A stretch of 64,000 bases of DNA, taken from positions 1 to 64,000 of the forward strand of contig NZ_JAGSHX010000001.1 in the NCBI RefSeq assembly GCF_018138715.1, in the 5' to 3' direction. The translations under genes and the position numbers were made by a program. A model generated the notes under the pieces. That model saw only the letters and a program-made list of their open reading frames with translations, was not told the DNA's origin and did not search any database. Positions within the stretch are counted from its first letter, which is position 1; every line of letters begins with the position of its first letter. Of the stretch, positions 1-8,790 are shown piece by piece. The DNA comes from Streptomyces asiaticus. GTDB taxonomy: Bacteria > Actinomycetota > Actinomycetes > Streptomycetales > Streptomycetaceae.

Positions 1-2
1 TC

Positions 3-1028
3 GGCACCGCCGTGCCGCCGGCCTCCTACACGCAAAGGGAAATCCTCGACACCTTCGGTATCACCGACCGGCGGATCCGCTCCGTCTTCCTCGGCGGTGC
101 CATCGAACGCCGCAACCTCACCCTGCCCCCGACCGGCCCCGACGGGCTCCCCGCCGTCGAGTCCCAGGGCGACCTGCTGAGCAAACACACCGCGAGCGGG
201 CTGAAGATGGGCCGGGAGGCCGTCGGACACTGCCTGAAGGACGCGGGCGCCGCGCTCGGCGACGTCCGATACCTGTGCTGCGTCACCTCCACCGGATTGC
301 TCACCCCCGGATTCTCCGCGCTGCTCATCAAGGACCTGGGCATCGAACAGTCCTGCCAGCGCCTGGACGTCGTCGGCATGGGCTGTAACGCCGGGCTGAA
401 CGCCCTCAACGCCGTCGTCGGCTGGGCCGCCGGCCACCCCGGCGAGCTCGCCCTGATGGTGTGCGTCGAGGTCTGCTCCGCCGCCTACGTCTTCGACGGC
501 ACCATGCGCTCCTCCGTGGTCAACAGCCTGTTCGGCGACGGCGCGGCGGCTGTCGCGGTCCGCGCCACTCCACAGGAGCCCCCGCCGGAGTCGGCTCTGC
601 TGAGGTTCACCAGCCACATCATCCCCGAGGCGGTCGACGCGATGCGCTACGACTGGGACGACGGGCACGGCAAGTTCAGCTTCTACCTCGACCCCGAGGT
701 CCCCTACGTCGTCGGGGCCAACGCGGAGACGGCCGTGGCCCGGCTCCTGGAGGGCACCGGACTGCGCATCGGCGACATCGCCCACTGGGTGGTGCACTCC
801 GGCGGCAAGAAGGTCATCGACTCGGTCCGTGTGAACCTCGGACTGTCCCGGTACGACGTGCGGCACACCACCGGGGTCCTGCGCGACCACGGCAACCTCT
901 CCAGCGGCTCGTTCCTGTTCTCCTACAAGCGGCTGCGTGACGAGAGGGTCGCGGTACCCGGTGACCTCGGGGTGCTGATGACGATGGGGCCCGGGTCGAC
1001 CATCGAGACGGCCCTGGTGGGCTGGTGA
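3..1028 (+). CDS. dpgA: 3,5-dihydroxyphenylacetyl-CoA synthase (type III PKS), 5' end outside window
   Basis: DpgA condenses four malonyl-CoA units and cyclises the chain to 3,5-dihydroxyphenylacetyl-CoA, the first step to 3,5-dihydroxyphenylglycine. The chalcone-synthase fold is clear. The nucleophilic Cys sits in GMGCNAG (Cys codon at 384), followed by VNSLFGDGAAA, a His in WVVHSGGKK, the GNLSSGSF Asn motif and the terminal GPGSTIE. The opening residues (GTAVPPASYTQ) match an internal stretch of known DpgA proteins of about 370 aa, so roughly 30 residues lie left of the window. The GTG at 12 is unlikely to be the start. The stop is 20 nt before the dpgB ATG, so the two genes are co-transcribed with dpgC. 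The identification rests on remembered glycopeptide-cluster sequences plus the dpgB-dpgC context. Confidence 0.93.
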   Translation, partial: GTAVPPASYTQREILDTFGITDRRIRSVFLGGAIERRNLTLPPTGPDGLPAVESQGDLLSKHTASGLKMGREAVGHCLKDAGAALGDVRYLCCVTSTGLLTPGFSALLIKDLGIEQSCQRLDVVGMGCNAGLNALNAVVGWAAGHPGELALMVCVEVCSAAYVFDGTMRSSVVNSLFGDGAAAVAVRATPQEPPPESALLRFTSHIIPEAVDAMRYDWDDGHGKFSFYLDPEVPYVVGANAETAVARLLEGTGLRIGDIAHWVVHSGGKKVIDSVRVNLGLSRYDVRHTTGVLRDHGNLSSGSFLFSYKRLRDERVAVPGDLGVLMTMGPGSTIETALVGW

Positions 1029-1048
1029 CGGAAGGAAGGTTTGCCGAC

Positions 1049-1789
1049 ATGAAGACCGAGCCCGACCGGACCCCGCTGCCCGACGGCCTGGGCATCCTGG
1101 CCCGGCTGGACGGCGGCAGCCCGCTGCCCGAGCTGACCGCGGCGGTGAACGCCGTGTGTGAGGAGGCGGAGGAACAGAGCGAACGGACGGTCGTCATCCT
1201 CCGGTTCGCGCCGCCACCGCCCGGGGCCCGCGAATGGCCCGGCGATGTCTCCATCCATGAGGTCAACCGCTGGGAACGGACCATCCGTCGCCTGGAACGC
1301 CTCGACAACATCACCATCACCGTGGCCCAGGGCACATGTGGCGGCCCCGTCCTCGACGTGCTGCTGGCCGCCGCCTACCGGATCGGCACCCCCGACCTGA
1401 AGCTGCTGCTGCCGGTCAACGATGGGCAGTTCTGGCCCGGTATGGCCCTCTACCGACTCGTCCAGCACATCGGTCCGGCCCGTGCCCGTCGCATTGTGCT
1501 GTGGGACTCCGACATCCCCCTCCCCGACGCCGTCGAACTCGGAATCGTCGACGAGGTCAGCAACGATGTGACCGAAGCCGTCCGTCACGCGGCCGTGCTG
1601 CGCGGACGGCTCTCCGGCCGTGAGGCCGGGATCCGCCGCCGGTTGCTGACGGAGGCCGCGTCCGCCGAGTACCAGGACGCCCTCGGCGCGCATCTCGCCG
1701 CCTGCGACCGCGAGCTGCGCCGCCTGCGGAACAGTGGACCCGGCACCCCGGCCGGGACGGCGGCGGGCCACGTCGAAGCGGCCGGATGA
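1049..1789 (+). CDS. dpgB: DpgB, crotonase-fold partner of DpgA
   Basis: This enoyl-CoA hydratase/isomerase-fold protein of about 246 aa assists DpgA in dehydrating and aromatising the polyketide intermediate. The ATG at 1049 is chosen because GGAAGGAAGG at 1030-1039 sits about 9 nt ahead. An in-frame GTG at 1025 overlaps the dpgA stop but has no ribosome site of its own. The crotonase core is visible as ITITVAQGTCGGPVLDVLLAAAYRIG followed, after a short gap, by the helical stretch with GMALYRLVQHIG; the usual second oxyanion glycines are weak, as in other DpgB proteins. The last 60 residues are charged and Ala-rich. The stop overlaps the dpgC start (ATGA), which implies translational coupling. 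Position between dpgA and dpgC is the strongest argument; alone it would only be called a crotonase-like protein. Confidence 0.85.
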   Translation: MKTEPDRTPLPDGLGILARLDGGSPLPELTAAVNAVCEEAEEQSERTVVILRFAPPPPGAREWPGDVSIHEVNRWERTIRRLERLDNITITVAQGTCGGPVLDVLLAAAYRIGTPDLKLLLPVNDGQFWPGMALYRLVQHIGPARARRIVLWDSDIPLPDAVELGIVDEVSNDVTEAVRHAAVLRGRLSGREAGIRRRLLTEAASAEYQDALGAHLAACDRELRRLRNSGPGTPAGTAAGHVEAAG

Positions 1790-3156
1790 GCGCCGGTGCG
1801 CCCGGCGGCGGCTCCCTCGATCCCGTACCCGAGCCGACCGGCGGCATCGAGGCAGACGTCCGCCGCCTGGCCGAGTACATCGGCGGCACCGAGCGGCGGC
1901 TCGCGGCGCTGCCGCCCGTTCCCGACCGGGCCCCCCACGACCGGGACCGCGCCGTCGCGGTCCACGTGCGCGCCCGCCGGGCCCGCCGGGCCTTCCTCGC
2001 CCGGCACACCGAGACCGTCTACGGGGTGCTCACCGACGGGCTGACCCGTTCCGTACGCCTGGCGGACCTCGTGTACGAGGCCGCCGACCGGTTCCCGGGC
2101 CTGGTGCCGACCCGTGCCCAGATGGCGGCCGAGCGCCGCTTCGTCCAGGCGGAGAAGGAGGGCCGGGAGATCGACCAGGGCATTTTCTGCGGCGCGGTGC
2201 TGCGCTCGCACACCGCCGGCCGGCACCTCGTCGAGACGATGCTCAGACCCACCCCACGCGCCCGCACGCTCCTCGATGGCTTCCGCACCGAGGGCCGGAT
2301 CGAGCTGGACACCGTGTACCTCGAACGCCGGGGTGTCGCCGGTCATATCGAGTTCCGCAACGCCGCCCGGCTGAACGCGGAGGACGACCGGCTGATCGCC
2401 GACTTGGAAACCGCCGTCGACCTCGTCCTGCTCGACGACGTGATCAAGGTCGGTGTGCTGCGCGGCGGCACCGTCGACCATCCCAAGTACCGGGGACGCC
2501 GTGTCTTCAGCGCCGGAGTCAACCTGACCGACCTGCGCGACGGGCGGATCTCCTTCGTCGAGTTCCTCCTCGGCCGCGAGCTCGGCTACGTCAACAAGAT
2601 GCTTCGCGGTCTGCTCACCGCCCCGTCGCCTGGTGACGGGCGCGAACGGAGTGTGGGCAAGCCATGGATCGGCGCCGTCGACACCTTCGCCATCGGGGGC
2701 GGTATGCAACTCCTGCTGGTCCTCGACCACGTCATCGCCGAGGAGAACGCCTACCTCAGCCTGCCCGCCGCCGAGGAGGGCATCGTGCCCGGGCTCGGCA
2801 ACCTCCGGCTCACCCGGCTCACCGGAGCCCGGCTGGCCCGTCAGGTGGTGCTCGGCGGACGCCGGATCGCCGCGACCGAACCGGAGGCCCGTTATGTGTG
2901 CGACACCGTGGTGCCTGCCGAGGATATGGACGGCGCCGTCGACAGGGCTGTCGAAGCGCTCCGCGCGCCCGCCGTCTCAGCCAACCGCCACATGCTCACC
3001 GTCGCCGAGGAACCTCTCGACCTGTACCGCGCCTACCTCGCCGAGTTCGCCGTCGTACAGGCCGAACGCACCTACGCCCCGGACGTTCTGGCCAAGGTCG
3101 AAAGGCGTTGGCAGGAACGCGAGCGGCGGCGCGCGGCACGGGGCAGCGTGCGGTGA
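1786..3156 (+). CDS. dpgC: DpgC, cofactor-free 3,5-dihydroxyphenylacetyl-CoA 1,2-dioxygenase
   Basis: DpgC oxidises 3,5-dihydroxyphenylacetyl-CoA with O2 to 3,5-dihydroxyphenylglyoxylate and CoA without metal or organic cofactor. At 456 aa it is close to known DpgC. It has an N-terminal helical region (to about residue 190) followed by a crotonase core. The core shows the first oxyanion segment around GVNLTDLRDGRISF and the second in KPWIGAVDTFAIGGGMQLLLV, then the loop LPAAEEGIVPGLGNLRLTRL typical of this branch. The gene starts in the dpgB stop (ATGA overlap) and is followed by a GC hairpin at 3163-3187. In glycopeptide clusters dpgD normally follows; here the next gene is a convergent, broken regulator, so dpgD is absent from this position. 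Confidence 0.92.
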   Translation: MSAGAPGGGSLDPVPEPTGGIEADVRRLAEYIGGTERRLAALPPVPDRAPHDRDRAVAVHVRARRARRAFLARHTETVYGVLTDGLTRSVRLADLVYEAADRFPGLVPTRAQMAAERRFVQAEKEGREIDQGIFCGAVLRSHTAGRHLVETMLRPTPRARTLLDGFRTEGRIELDTVYLERRGVAGHIEFRNAARLNAEDDRLIADLETAVDLVLLDDVIKVGVLRGGTVDHPKYRGRRVFSAGVNLTDLRDGRISFVEFLLGRELGYVNKMLRGLLTAPSPGDGRERSVGKPWIGAVDTFAIGGGMQLLLVLDHVIAEENAYLSLPAAEEGIVPGLGNLRLTRLTGARLARQVVLGGRRIAATEPEARYVCDTVVPAEDMDGAVDRAVEALRAPAVSANRHMLTVAEEPLDLYRAYLAEFAVVQAERTYAPDVLAKVERRWQERERRRAARGSVR

Positions 3157-3162
3157 GCACCG

Positions 3163-3187
3163 CACCCGGCCTGCGCCGGCCGGGGTG
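3163..3187. terminator. bidirectional GC hairpin between dpgC and the convergent regulator remnant
   Basis: CACC-CGGCC, loop TGCGCC, GGCCG-(G)-GGTG: a nine-pair stem with one bulged G. It lies 7 nt after the dpgC stop and 13 nt from the likely stop of the reverse-strand regulator, and has no U-tract, as is usual in Streptomyces. Confidence 0.6.
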
Positions 3188-3199
3188 ATGGCATACCGC

Positions 3200-5028
3200 T
3201 CAGCGGTCGCGATGCGTGATGATCCGGGCGAGCGAGCTGAGTGCCCGTGCGCCCTCCTCCGCCGGAGCAGCGGCGCCAGCGCCTCCTGAAGATCGGCGAG
3301 AGAGGCGTTTCGCTCGTCCCGCGGGTGCTGGATGGTGCCGCGTAGCAGACGCGGCCGGGCGAGCAGTTGCGGGTGGTCCCGGCCGTGTTCCAGTTCCACC
3401 GCCTCGTCGATGTAGCGGAGTGCGGAGTCGTCGTCGGCGTTCCGGGCCGCCAGTGAGGCGGCCGCCGCCGGGGCGACGGGGCGGTAGTCCGAGTCCGGCG
3501 CGGCGCGGTCGCGGGCCTGTGCCACCAGGCCGGCGGTGCCGGCGGTCCGCCCGTCGGCCGTCTCGACCGCGGCGAGCGCGCCGGCCAGCAGCAGTTGGCG
3601 TTCGTCCGTACCGGTGTGGAGACGGTGCAGCGCATGCGTCAGGTGGGTGCGCTCTTTCGCCGGCGGTTCCAGCGTGGCGGAGGGGACCACGGCCTCAGCA
3701 TGCAGTGGCAGGCACATCGCGGTCAGCCAGCTGACCAGCCGTTCGTACGCTTCGGTTTCCTCGTCCTCGGCGATGAGCCTGTCGTGTCCGAAGCAGCGTA
3801 TGGACTCCAGGAGCCGGAAGCGGGTGGGGCCGCTGGTGTCGGTGAGCGCAGTGATGACGGATTTGGCTTCCAGGCCGATGAGGAGCCGCGGTATCGCGGT
3901 GGCCGGGGCGGGCAGGTCGGAGGCGACCGCCGCGGCGGCGTCCGGGCCGAAGTCGCCGGACAGCACCGACAGCCTGCGCAGCAGCGCCTGTTCCTGCGGG
4001 TTCAGCAGGGCGTAGCTCCACTCCAGGGAGGCACGCAGGCTCTGGTGGCGGTCGTCGGCGAGCCGCCGGCCGCTGGTCAGCAGGGCGAGCCGGTCCTCGA
4101 GCCGGGTCACGATCTCGGCCGGTGGGAAGACCCGGATCAGCCGGGCGGCCATCTCGATGGGGAGGGGCAGCCCGTCCAGCCGGGCGCAGATCCCGCCCAC
4201 GTGGACCGCGTTGTCGTGGGTGAGCTGGAAGCCGGGCACGACAACGCGGGTCCGGTCCACGAAGAGGGTGACCGCGTCGGAGCGCAGGCACGCGTTGAGC
4301 ACGGTGTCGGACTCGGCATCGGACCCGGCATCGGACCCGGTGTCGGGCAGGGCCAGACCGGCCACCGAGAAGACGGTCTCACCGGGGAGTTGGAGCGACT
4401 CGCGGTTGGTGGCCAGCACCCGCAGCCGTGGCCGGGCCGGGAGCAACTCGGTCAGCGGCTTCCCGCAGCCGTCCAGCACGTGTTCGCAGTCGTCGAGCAG
4501 GAGGAGCTGGTCCCGGCCGGTGCTCTCGGGGCCGTCGGATGTGGTGTCGGAGGCGGCGGCGACGGAGGGCGGCGTGGCGCCGGGCGGCTCGCCGAGCGCG
4601 GCCAGCACCTGCCGCCGGATCTCGTCGGGCTCGGTGCAGGTGCCGAGCCGCACCACCGATACGTCGCGGCGTTTTCTGCGGAGCTCCTGACCGACCAGTT
4701 CGCGCCAGCCGGCTCTTGCCGACCCCGGCGGGGCCGGTCAGTGTCAGCAGTCGTACGCCGTCCAGCAGCCGGGCCGGCTCCACCAGCTCGTCGGTGCGGC
4801 CCACGAGGCTGCTCAGCTGGGTCAGCGGCCCACCGCCCAGCGCGGTGTCCATGCCGCCCGCCTTCTGCCTCGACCGATAGGCGCGCTGTCGGCAGGCGTT
4901 GGAACAGTAGCGTGCCCGGGGAAGGGACCTGCCGGACCGGGTGGGTCCGGACAGCGGTTCACCGCAGGTGCCGCATCTGACAGTGGACGGAGACGGCGTC
5001 CAGGGTCTTGTGCGAGGCGGGGGCTCAT
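3200..5028 (-). pseudogene. AfsR/NB-ARC-type ATPase regulator, disrupted by frameshifts
   Basis: The reading is split between frames. An ATG at 5028 opens a short frame. A second frame, with no start codon of its own, carries a zinc-ribbon-like start (RCGTCGEP ... RYCSNACRQRAYRSRQ) and the P-loop GPAGVGKSRLA near 4720. A third segment, from about 4710 down, resumes as WRELVGQELRRKRRDVSVVRLG with Walker B LLLLDDCEHVLDG, the GLPLPIEMAARL helix and the winged-helix/TPR region. At the far end a frame closing at 3200 (EEGARALSSLARIITHRDR) suggests the original stop; the main frame otherwise runs on antisense into dpgC. The P-loop break is explained by a 2-nt loss or 1-nt gain at GGCGCGAAC near 4705-4712. 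The gene lies convergent to dpgABC and was probably its local regulator. Sequencing error is possible, but two or three independent shifts favour decay. Confidence 0.72.
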
Positions 5029-5087
5029 GTCCTCACAGTCGGCATGGCGGAACGGTCTCCTCTCTGAACACAGCTGTGACGTGGTAG

Positions 5088-5354
5088 GACGGAGGCCCGC
5101 ACCCGGCGTCCGTGGCCGTGACGATGAACCCGGCGCCGGCCACCGATGTGGCCGAGGTGTTGCTGCTCGCGTACGGACTCACCCCACGCGAGCGGGACGT
5201 GCTGGCGCGGGTCGTCGCCGGACTGCCGTCGCGGGCCATTGCCACCGAACTGCACATCACCGTGGCGACCGTGCAGGACCACCTGAAGAGCGTCTTCGCG
5301 AAGACCGGCGTCCGCAGCCGCAGCGCACTGGTGGCGACGATCCTGGGCCTGTGA
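5088..5354 (+). pseudogene. C-terminal remnant of a LuxR-family regulator
   Basis: An open frame of about 88 codons follows a TAG at 5085 and reads PGVRASVAVTMNPAP, then AYGLTPRERDVLARVVAGL, IATELHITVATVQDHLKSVF, KTGVRSRSALVATILGL. This is the last quarter of a LuxR regulator class whose full members are about 350-400 aa: a domain-linking strand (VAVTxxPA) and then the complete HTH. Everything N-terminal is missing and no good ribosome site precedes the possible GTG at 5112. It could be expressed as a free DNA-binding domain, but the retained linker strand argues for truncation. It lies between the broken ATPase regulator and hpgT, reading towards hpgT. Confidence 0.7.
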
Positions 5355-5412
5355 CCGAGTGATCAGGCGGGCACCGGGCAGACGCATGGTGCCGCGGTTC
5401 AGCTGATGGATC

Positions 5413-5441
5413 TTCACGGCAGGACGGCGAGCGCGTAGAGT
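5413..5441 (+). promoter_or_regulatory. putative promoter of hpgT
   Basis: TTCACG (5413-5418), a 17-nt spacer and TAGAGT (5436-5441), about 70 nt before the hpgT ATG. Both boxes match the vegetative sigma consensus at four of six positions. The gene's ribosome site GGAGG follows near 5500. Confidence 0.4.
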
Positions 5442-5514
5442 GACGATGCGTTGGCCAGGGTGGGAACGACGCTGGCAGCGCTCACAATCTCGCGGGTAGG
5501 AGGACGTCAGGCGG

Positions 5515-6825
5515 ATGAGACTGCATTCCTCCTCGTTGCACAGCTCGTTGCGGGATCCGGTCCTCGGTTCGATCGGATTTCTGAACGAGGTGATGAGCCG
5601 CTATCCGGAAGCGATATCCTTCGCGCCCGGCGCGCCGCATCCGGACACGTTCGAGGATATCGACACCGAACGGTACGTTGACAGATTCATCGATTATCTC
5701 GTCCAAACCGGACGGAGCCCGGAGCAGGCACGCCGACTGCTTCTCGAGTACGGGCCGAGCCGGGGCATCATCAACGGCATTGTCGCTGATGCCTTGCGCC
5801 GGGACCACGGGATCGACGCCCCCGAGAACACGCTCGTCATGACCGTCGGTGCCCAGGAAGCGATGCTGCTCGTGCTGCGTGCGCTGTTCCGCTCGGCCGA
5901 GGGCGTGCTCGCGGTGGCCAATCCGTGCTTCGTGGGCATCATCGGGGCAGCCCGGCTCCTGGACATCGATGTGATTCCGGTCGACGAGACGGACGCCGGG
6001 ATCGATCTCGACGGTTTGGAGCGGACGTGCCGTTCCTCTCGGGAAAACGGCCGGCCGGTTCGTGCGCTGTACGTGGCACCGGACTTCTCCAATCCCGGCG
6101 CGGCACATATGTCGCTTGGCGGTCGTCGGAAACTTCTCGACCTTGCGGAGCGCGAGGGCTTCCTCGTCATAGAGGACAACGCTTACGGGTTCACGGCGGC
6201 AGCCGGAGCCGAACTGCCTCCGCTCAAAGCGCTTGACACCGCTCGCAGTGTGATTCATATCGGTACCTTTGCCAAGGTTGCCTTCCCGGGAGCCAGAGTC
6301 GGCTATGTGATCGCTGATCAGCCGATCGGCTCGTCTTCTGGCGGCACGCTGCTGGCGGACGAGTTGGCCGCCGTGAAGAGCATGGTCACCGTGAACACAT
6401 CCCCGCTGTGCCAGGCCGTGATCGGCGGGATGTTGCTGGAGCACGGAGGCTCCGTGATCGAGTTGAGCCGTCGCAAGTCCGAGATCTACCAACGGAACCT
6501 GACCTGCCTGGTCGACGCATTGGACCGGCATCTGGGAGACGGATCGCACCCCGGAATCCGCTGGAACCGCCCTTGCGGTGGGTTCTTCGTCCGCATACAT
6601 CTGCCCGTCCCCGTGGATACCGCTCTGCTGGAGGTGTCCGCGGCCAAATACGGCGTGCTGTGGACTCCGATGCGGCAGTTCTACCTGGATCAAGCAGGTG
6701 ATCACCAACTTCGGCTCTCATGCAGCTACCTCGATCCCGAACGGATCGAGGAGGGGGTGCGGCGCCTGACCGCCTTCCTGTCGGAGGAGGTCGAACGCCG
6801 GTGGGACAGCGGCGGTATTGGCTGA
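5515..6825 (+). CDS. hpgT: HpgT-like PLP aminotransferase (3,5-dihydroxyphenylglycine/4-hydroxyphenylglycine transaminase)
   Basis: Fold-type I aminotransferase of 436 aa. In glycopeptide pathways HpgT converts arylglyoxylates to the arylglycines Dpg and Hpg. The N-terminal block VLGSIGFLNEVMSRYPEAISFAPGAP (two adjacent short motifs) is typical of HpgT. PLP-site features follow: TVGAQEAML, YVAPDFSNPGAAH, the Asp in VIEDNAYGF, the Schiff-base Lys in HIGTFAKVAFPGARVGY, and the carboxylate-binding Arg in LRLSCSYL. The ATG follows GTAGGAGG by about 12 nt. Codon use is less GC3-biased than in neighbours (many ATA, GAT, ATC/ATT, CTT, TTT codons), which may mean separate acquisition. With dpgABC upstream it would complete Dpg supply. 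A MocR-like aminoadipate aminotransferase is the main alternative, made less likely by the context. Confidence 0.8.
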   Translation: MRLHSSSLHSSLRDPVLGSIGFLNEVMSRYPEAISFAPGAPHPDTFEDIDTERYVDRFIDYLVQTGRSPEQARRLLLEYGPSRGIINGIVADALRRDHGIDAPENTLVMTVGAQEAMLLVLRALFRSAEGVLAVANPCFVGIIGAARLLDIDVIPVDETDAGIDLDGLERTCRSSRENGRPVRALYVAPDFSNPGAAHMSLGGRRKLLDLAEREGFLVIEDNAYGFTAAAGAELPPLKALDTARSVIHIGTFAKVAFPGARVGYVIADQPIGSSSGGTLLADELAAVKSMVTVNTSPLCQAVIGGMLLEHGGSVIELSRRKSEIYQRNLTCLVDALDRHLGDGSHPGIRWNRPCGGFFVRIHLPVPVDTALLEVSAAKYGVLWTPMRQFYLDQAGDHQLRLSCSYLDPERIEEGVRRLTAFLSEEVERRWDSGGIG

Positions 6826-6850
6826 CGTAGACGTTGGCGGTGGTGGAGAG

Positions 6851-7897
6851 CTACGTGGCCCTGGGGCGTCGCTTGGCGTGGCGGGGTATCAGGAGGGAGA
6901 CGTGGGTTCCCTCACCGGGGGTGGAACCCACGGTGAGGTGTCCGTTCAGCAGGTGGCCGCGCTCGCGCATGGCCGACAGTCCGGTGCCCGTGGAGACCAC
7001 CGTGCGGGGCGCGGATCGGTTGACCGGGGTGGAAGGCCGATGGGCCATTCCGCGGCCGTTGTCCCGCACCGCCACGGTGATCGCGTGATCGTCGCTGTCG
7101 AGTTGCACGAGAAGACGGCTCGCCTCGGCGTGCTTGACCGCGTTGTTCACCGCTTCCTGCACGATGCGGTAGACATGGGCCTGGGCCTCTGGCGACAGTT
7201 CGTCCCCGAGCCGGCTCCACTCCGCTCCGACGCGCAGTTCCGCCTCCAGCCCGAAGGTCTCCCCGGTGCGCCGGCACAGCGTCTCGAGGGCGGGCGCGAG
7301 GCCGAGCTGGTCGAGGGCGAAGGGCCGCATTTCCACGATCAGGTGCCGTAGTGAGGTGATCTGGTTCGTGATCAGGCCGCGCGCCTGGTCGATGGCGTCC
7401 TTCATGGCGGCGGGCTCGCCACTGACGGCGGCGGTGGACAGCACGATCTGGACGGCGACCAGTTCTTGAAGCGTCTCGTCGTGCAACTCACGTGCCCAGC
7501 GCCGCCGTTCTCGTTCCTCCCCGTCGCTGCGGGCCTGCGCCCGCTCCCGGGCGAGACTACGGCGGCGCGCCACCGCGCCGCGGCCCAGCATGGCGGCGCA
7601 GCCGATCAGCAGGAGAGGCACGATGTTCAAGCCGTTGAAAAGCGGCTCCTTGGTCATGCGGACCAGTTGTGACACCGCGAGGATGAGGGCGAGCCCGCAC
7701 AGGGCCGCCAGCCACGCCCGCCGGACGGCGGTGTTCAGCGCCGCCGCGATGATGAGGACGACGGCCGCACCGAGGGAGAGCCGCATCACCCAGCGAGGCT
7801 GCTGCTGGAGGACCTCGATCGCGAAGGCGAGGACGAGCAGCGCCGCACCGGCGGCCTCGGTGATCGGGCCGGCCTTGGCCCGTGGCGAGCCGTTCAT
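6851..7897 (-). CDS. NarL-family sensor histidine kinase
   Basis: Membrane sensor kinase of 348 aa. Hydrophobic segments fill roughly residues 13-30, 38-56, 60-78 and 88-105, with almost no extracytoplasmic loop, so the signal is probably sensed in or at the membrane. The dimerisation/phosphoacceptor box is RRWARELHDETLQEL with His139, the HisKA_3 type. The HATPase domain follows with VQEAVNNAVKHA (N box), VRDNGRGM (G1) and GTGLSAMRERG (G2). Its start overlaps the regulator stop (ATGA at 7894-7897), so the pair is translated together and the kinase acts on the adjacent regulator. It ends 25 nt from convergent hpgT. The signal and target genes are not evident. Confidence 0.92.
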   Translation of the reverse strand: MNGSPRAKAGPITEAAGAALLVLAFAIEVLQQQPRWVMRLSLGAAVVLIIAAALNTAVRRAWLAALCGLALILAVSQLVRMTKEPLFNGLNIVPLLLIGCAAMLGRGAVARRRSLARERAQARSDGEERERRRWARELHDETLQELVAVQIVLSTAAVSGEPAAMKDAIDQARGLITNQITSLRHLIVEMRPFALDQLGLAPALETLCRRTGETFGLEAELRVGAEWSRLGDELSPEAQAHVYRIVQEAVNNAVKHAEASRLLVQLDSDDHAITVAVRDNGRGMAHRPSTPVNRSAPRTVVSTGTGLSAMRERGHLLNGHLTVGSTPGEGTHVSLLIPRHAKRRPRAT

Positions 7898-8532
7898 CCC
7901 AGCAGTCCGCGCTCGCGAGCCGCGGCGATGAGCTCCGCCCGGGTCTCGGTCTTGAGCTTGTCCCGAATCCTGGCGCGGTGCGTCTCCACCGTCCGAACGG
8001 AAACGTGGAGACGTCGCGCGATCTCCTGGTTGGTGTGGCCCAGGGCGAGCAGTGAGAGAATCTGAAGCTCGCGCGCTGTCAAAGAGGCCTCGCCACCGGT
8101 GCCGGGAGCGCCGGTGTCCGCGATGGCCAGCCGGGCGCCCATGGCGGGCTGGAGGTAGGTGGCTCCCTTCGCGACCTGGCGTGCCGCACCGACCAGTTCT
8201 TCCGCCGCCGCTTCCTTGAGCAGATATCCGGCCGCCCCGATCCGCAGGGCCGCGCGGGCGAACGCGGGATCCTCCTGCATCGTGAGGATCAGAATCCGGG
8301 TGCCGGGGGACGCCGCGAGCAGGTCGGGTATCGAGGGCAGGCTGGATTGACCGGCCATGGTGAGATCCAGGATCAGCACGGACGGTCGGTGCTCGGTCAC
8401 GGTCTCCACGGTCTCCGGGACCGTGGAGCTCTCGGCGACGACTTCCAGGGAATCGTCCTGCGACAACAGCACGCGCATGCCCGCACGGACCACAGGATGA
8501 TCGTCGGCGATCACCACGCTGAGGCGCGACAC
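7894..8532 (-). CDS. NarL/LuxR-type response regulator
   Basis: Receiver domain plus LuxR HTH, about 212 aa. The acidic pocket is VVIADDHPVVRAG (Asp10, Asp11), the phosphoacceptor is Asp56 in VLILDLTMAG, and the switch residues include the Thr in ILTMQE and Lys in YLLKEAA. The HTH reads LTARELQILSLLALG, NQEIARRLHVSVRTVETH. The start is taken as GTG at 8532 because AGGGAGTGG precedes it; a longer frame to 8568 adds twelve residues unlike the family. It is the first gene of the two-gene operon with the kinase. It is divergent from the exported hydrolase at 8791, which makes that gene a reasonable but unproven target. Confidence 0.92.
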   Translation of the reverse strand: MSRLSVVIADDHPVVRAGMRVLLSQDDSLEVVAESSTVPETVETVTEHRPSVLILDLTMAGQSSLPSIPDLLAASPGTRILILTMQEDPAFARAALRIGAAGYLLKEAAAEELVGAARQVAKGATYLQPAMGARLAIADTGAPGTGGEASLTARELQILSLLALGHTNQEIARRLHVSVRTVETHRARIRDKLKTETRAELIAAARERGLLG

Positions 8533-8790
8533 GGCATCCACTCCCTGTTCAGCGCGGTCGGCAGGCACGGGAGTAAAGGTACTCGGCGAGTCCGGCGGGT
8601 CAGCGCCCCAGGGCGGCGGTGGAGCGATCGGGCGAGCTCCTCAAGCGGCGGCTGCGGGAAACCCGCAGGATGTCTGCGGACGGACACCGAGGTCCCGAAG
8701 GCGCCGGAGCACCACGATGGCTGCTCGGAGCACTCAGTCGGGCGCGATGCCCGCTCTGCCGAGACGGACAGAAACGGTTCAGGTTCACAG

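Noticed and set aside
2977..3199. Extension of the reverse-strand regulator through the terminator and into dpgC
   Set aside because: This part is antisense to dpgC and lacks family similarity; another frame gives a sensible stop at 3200 beside the convergent hairpin.
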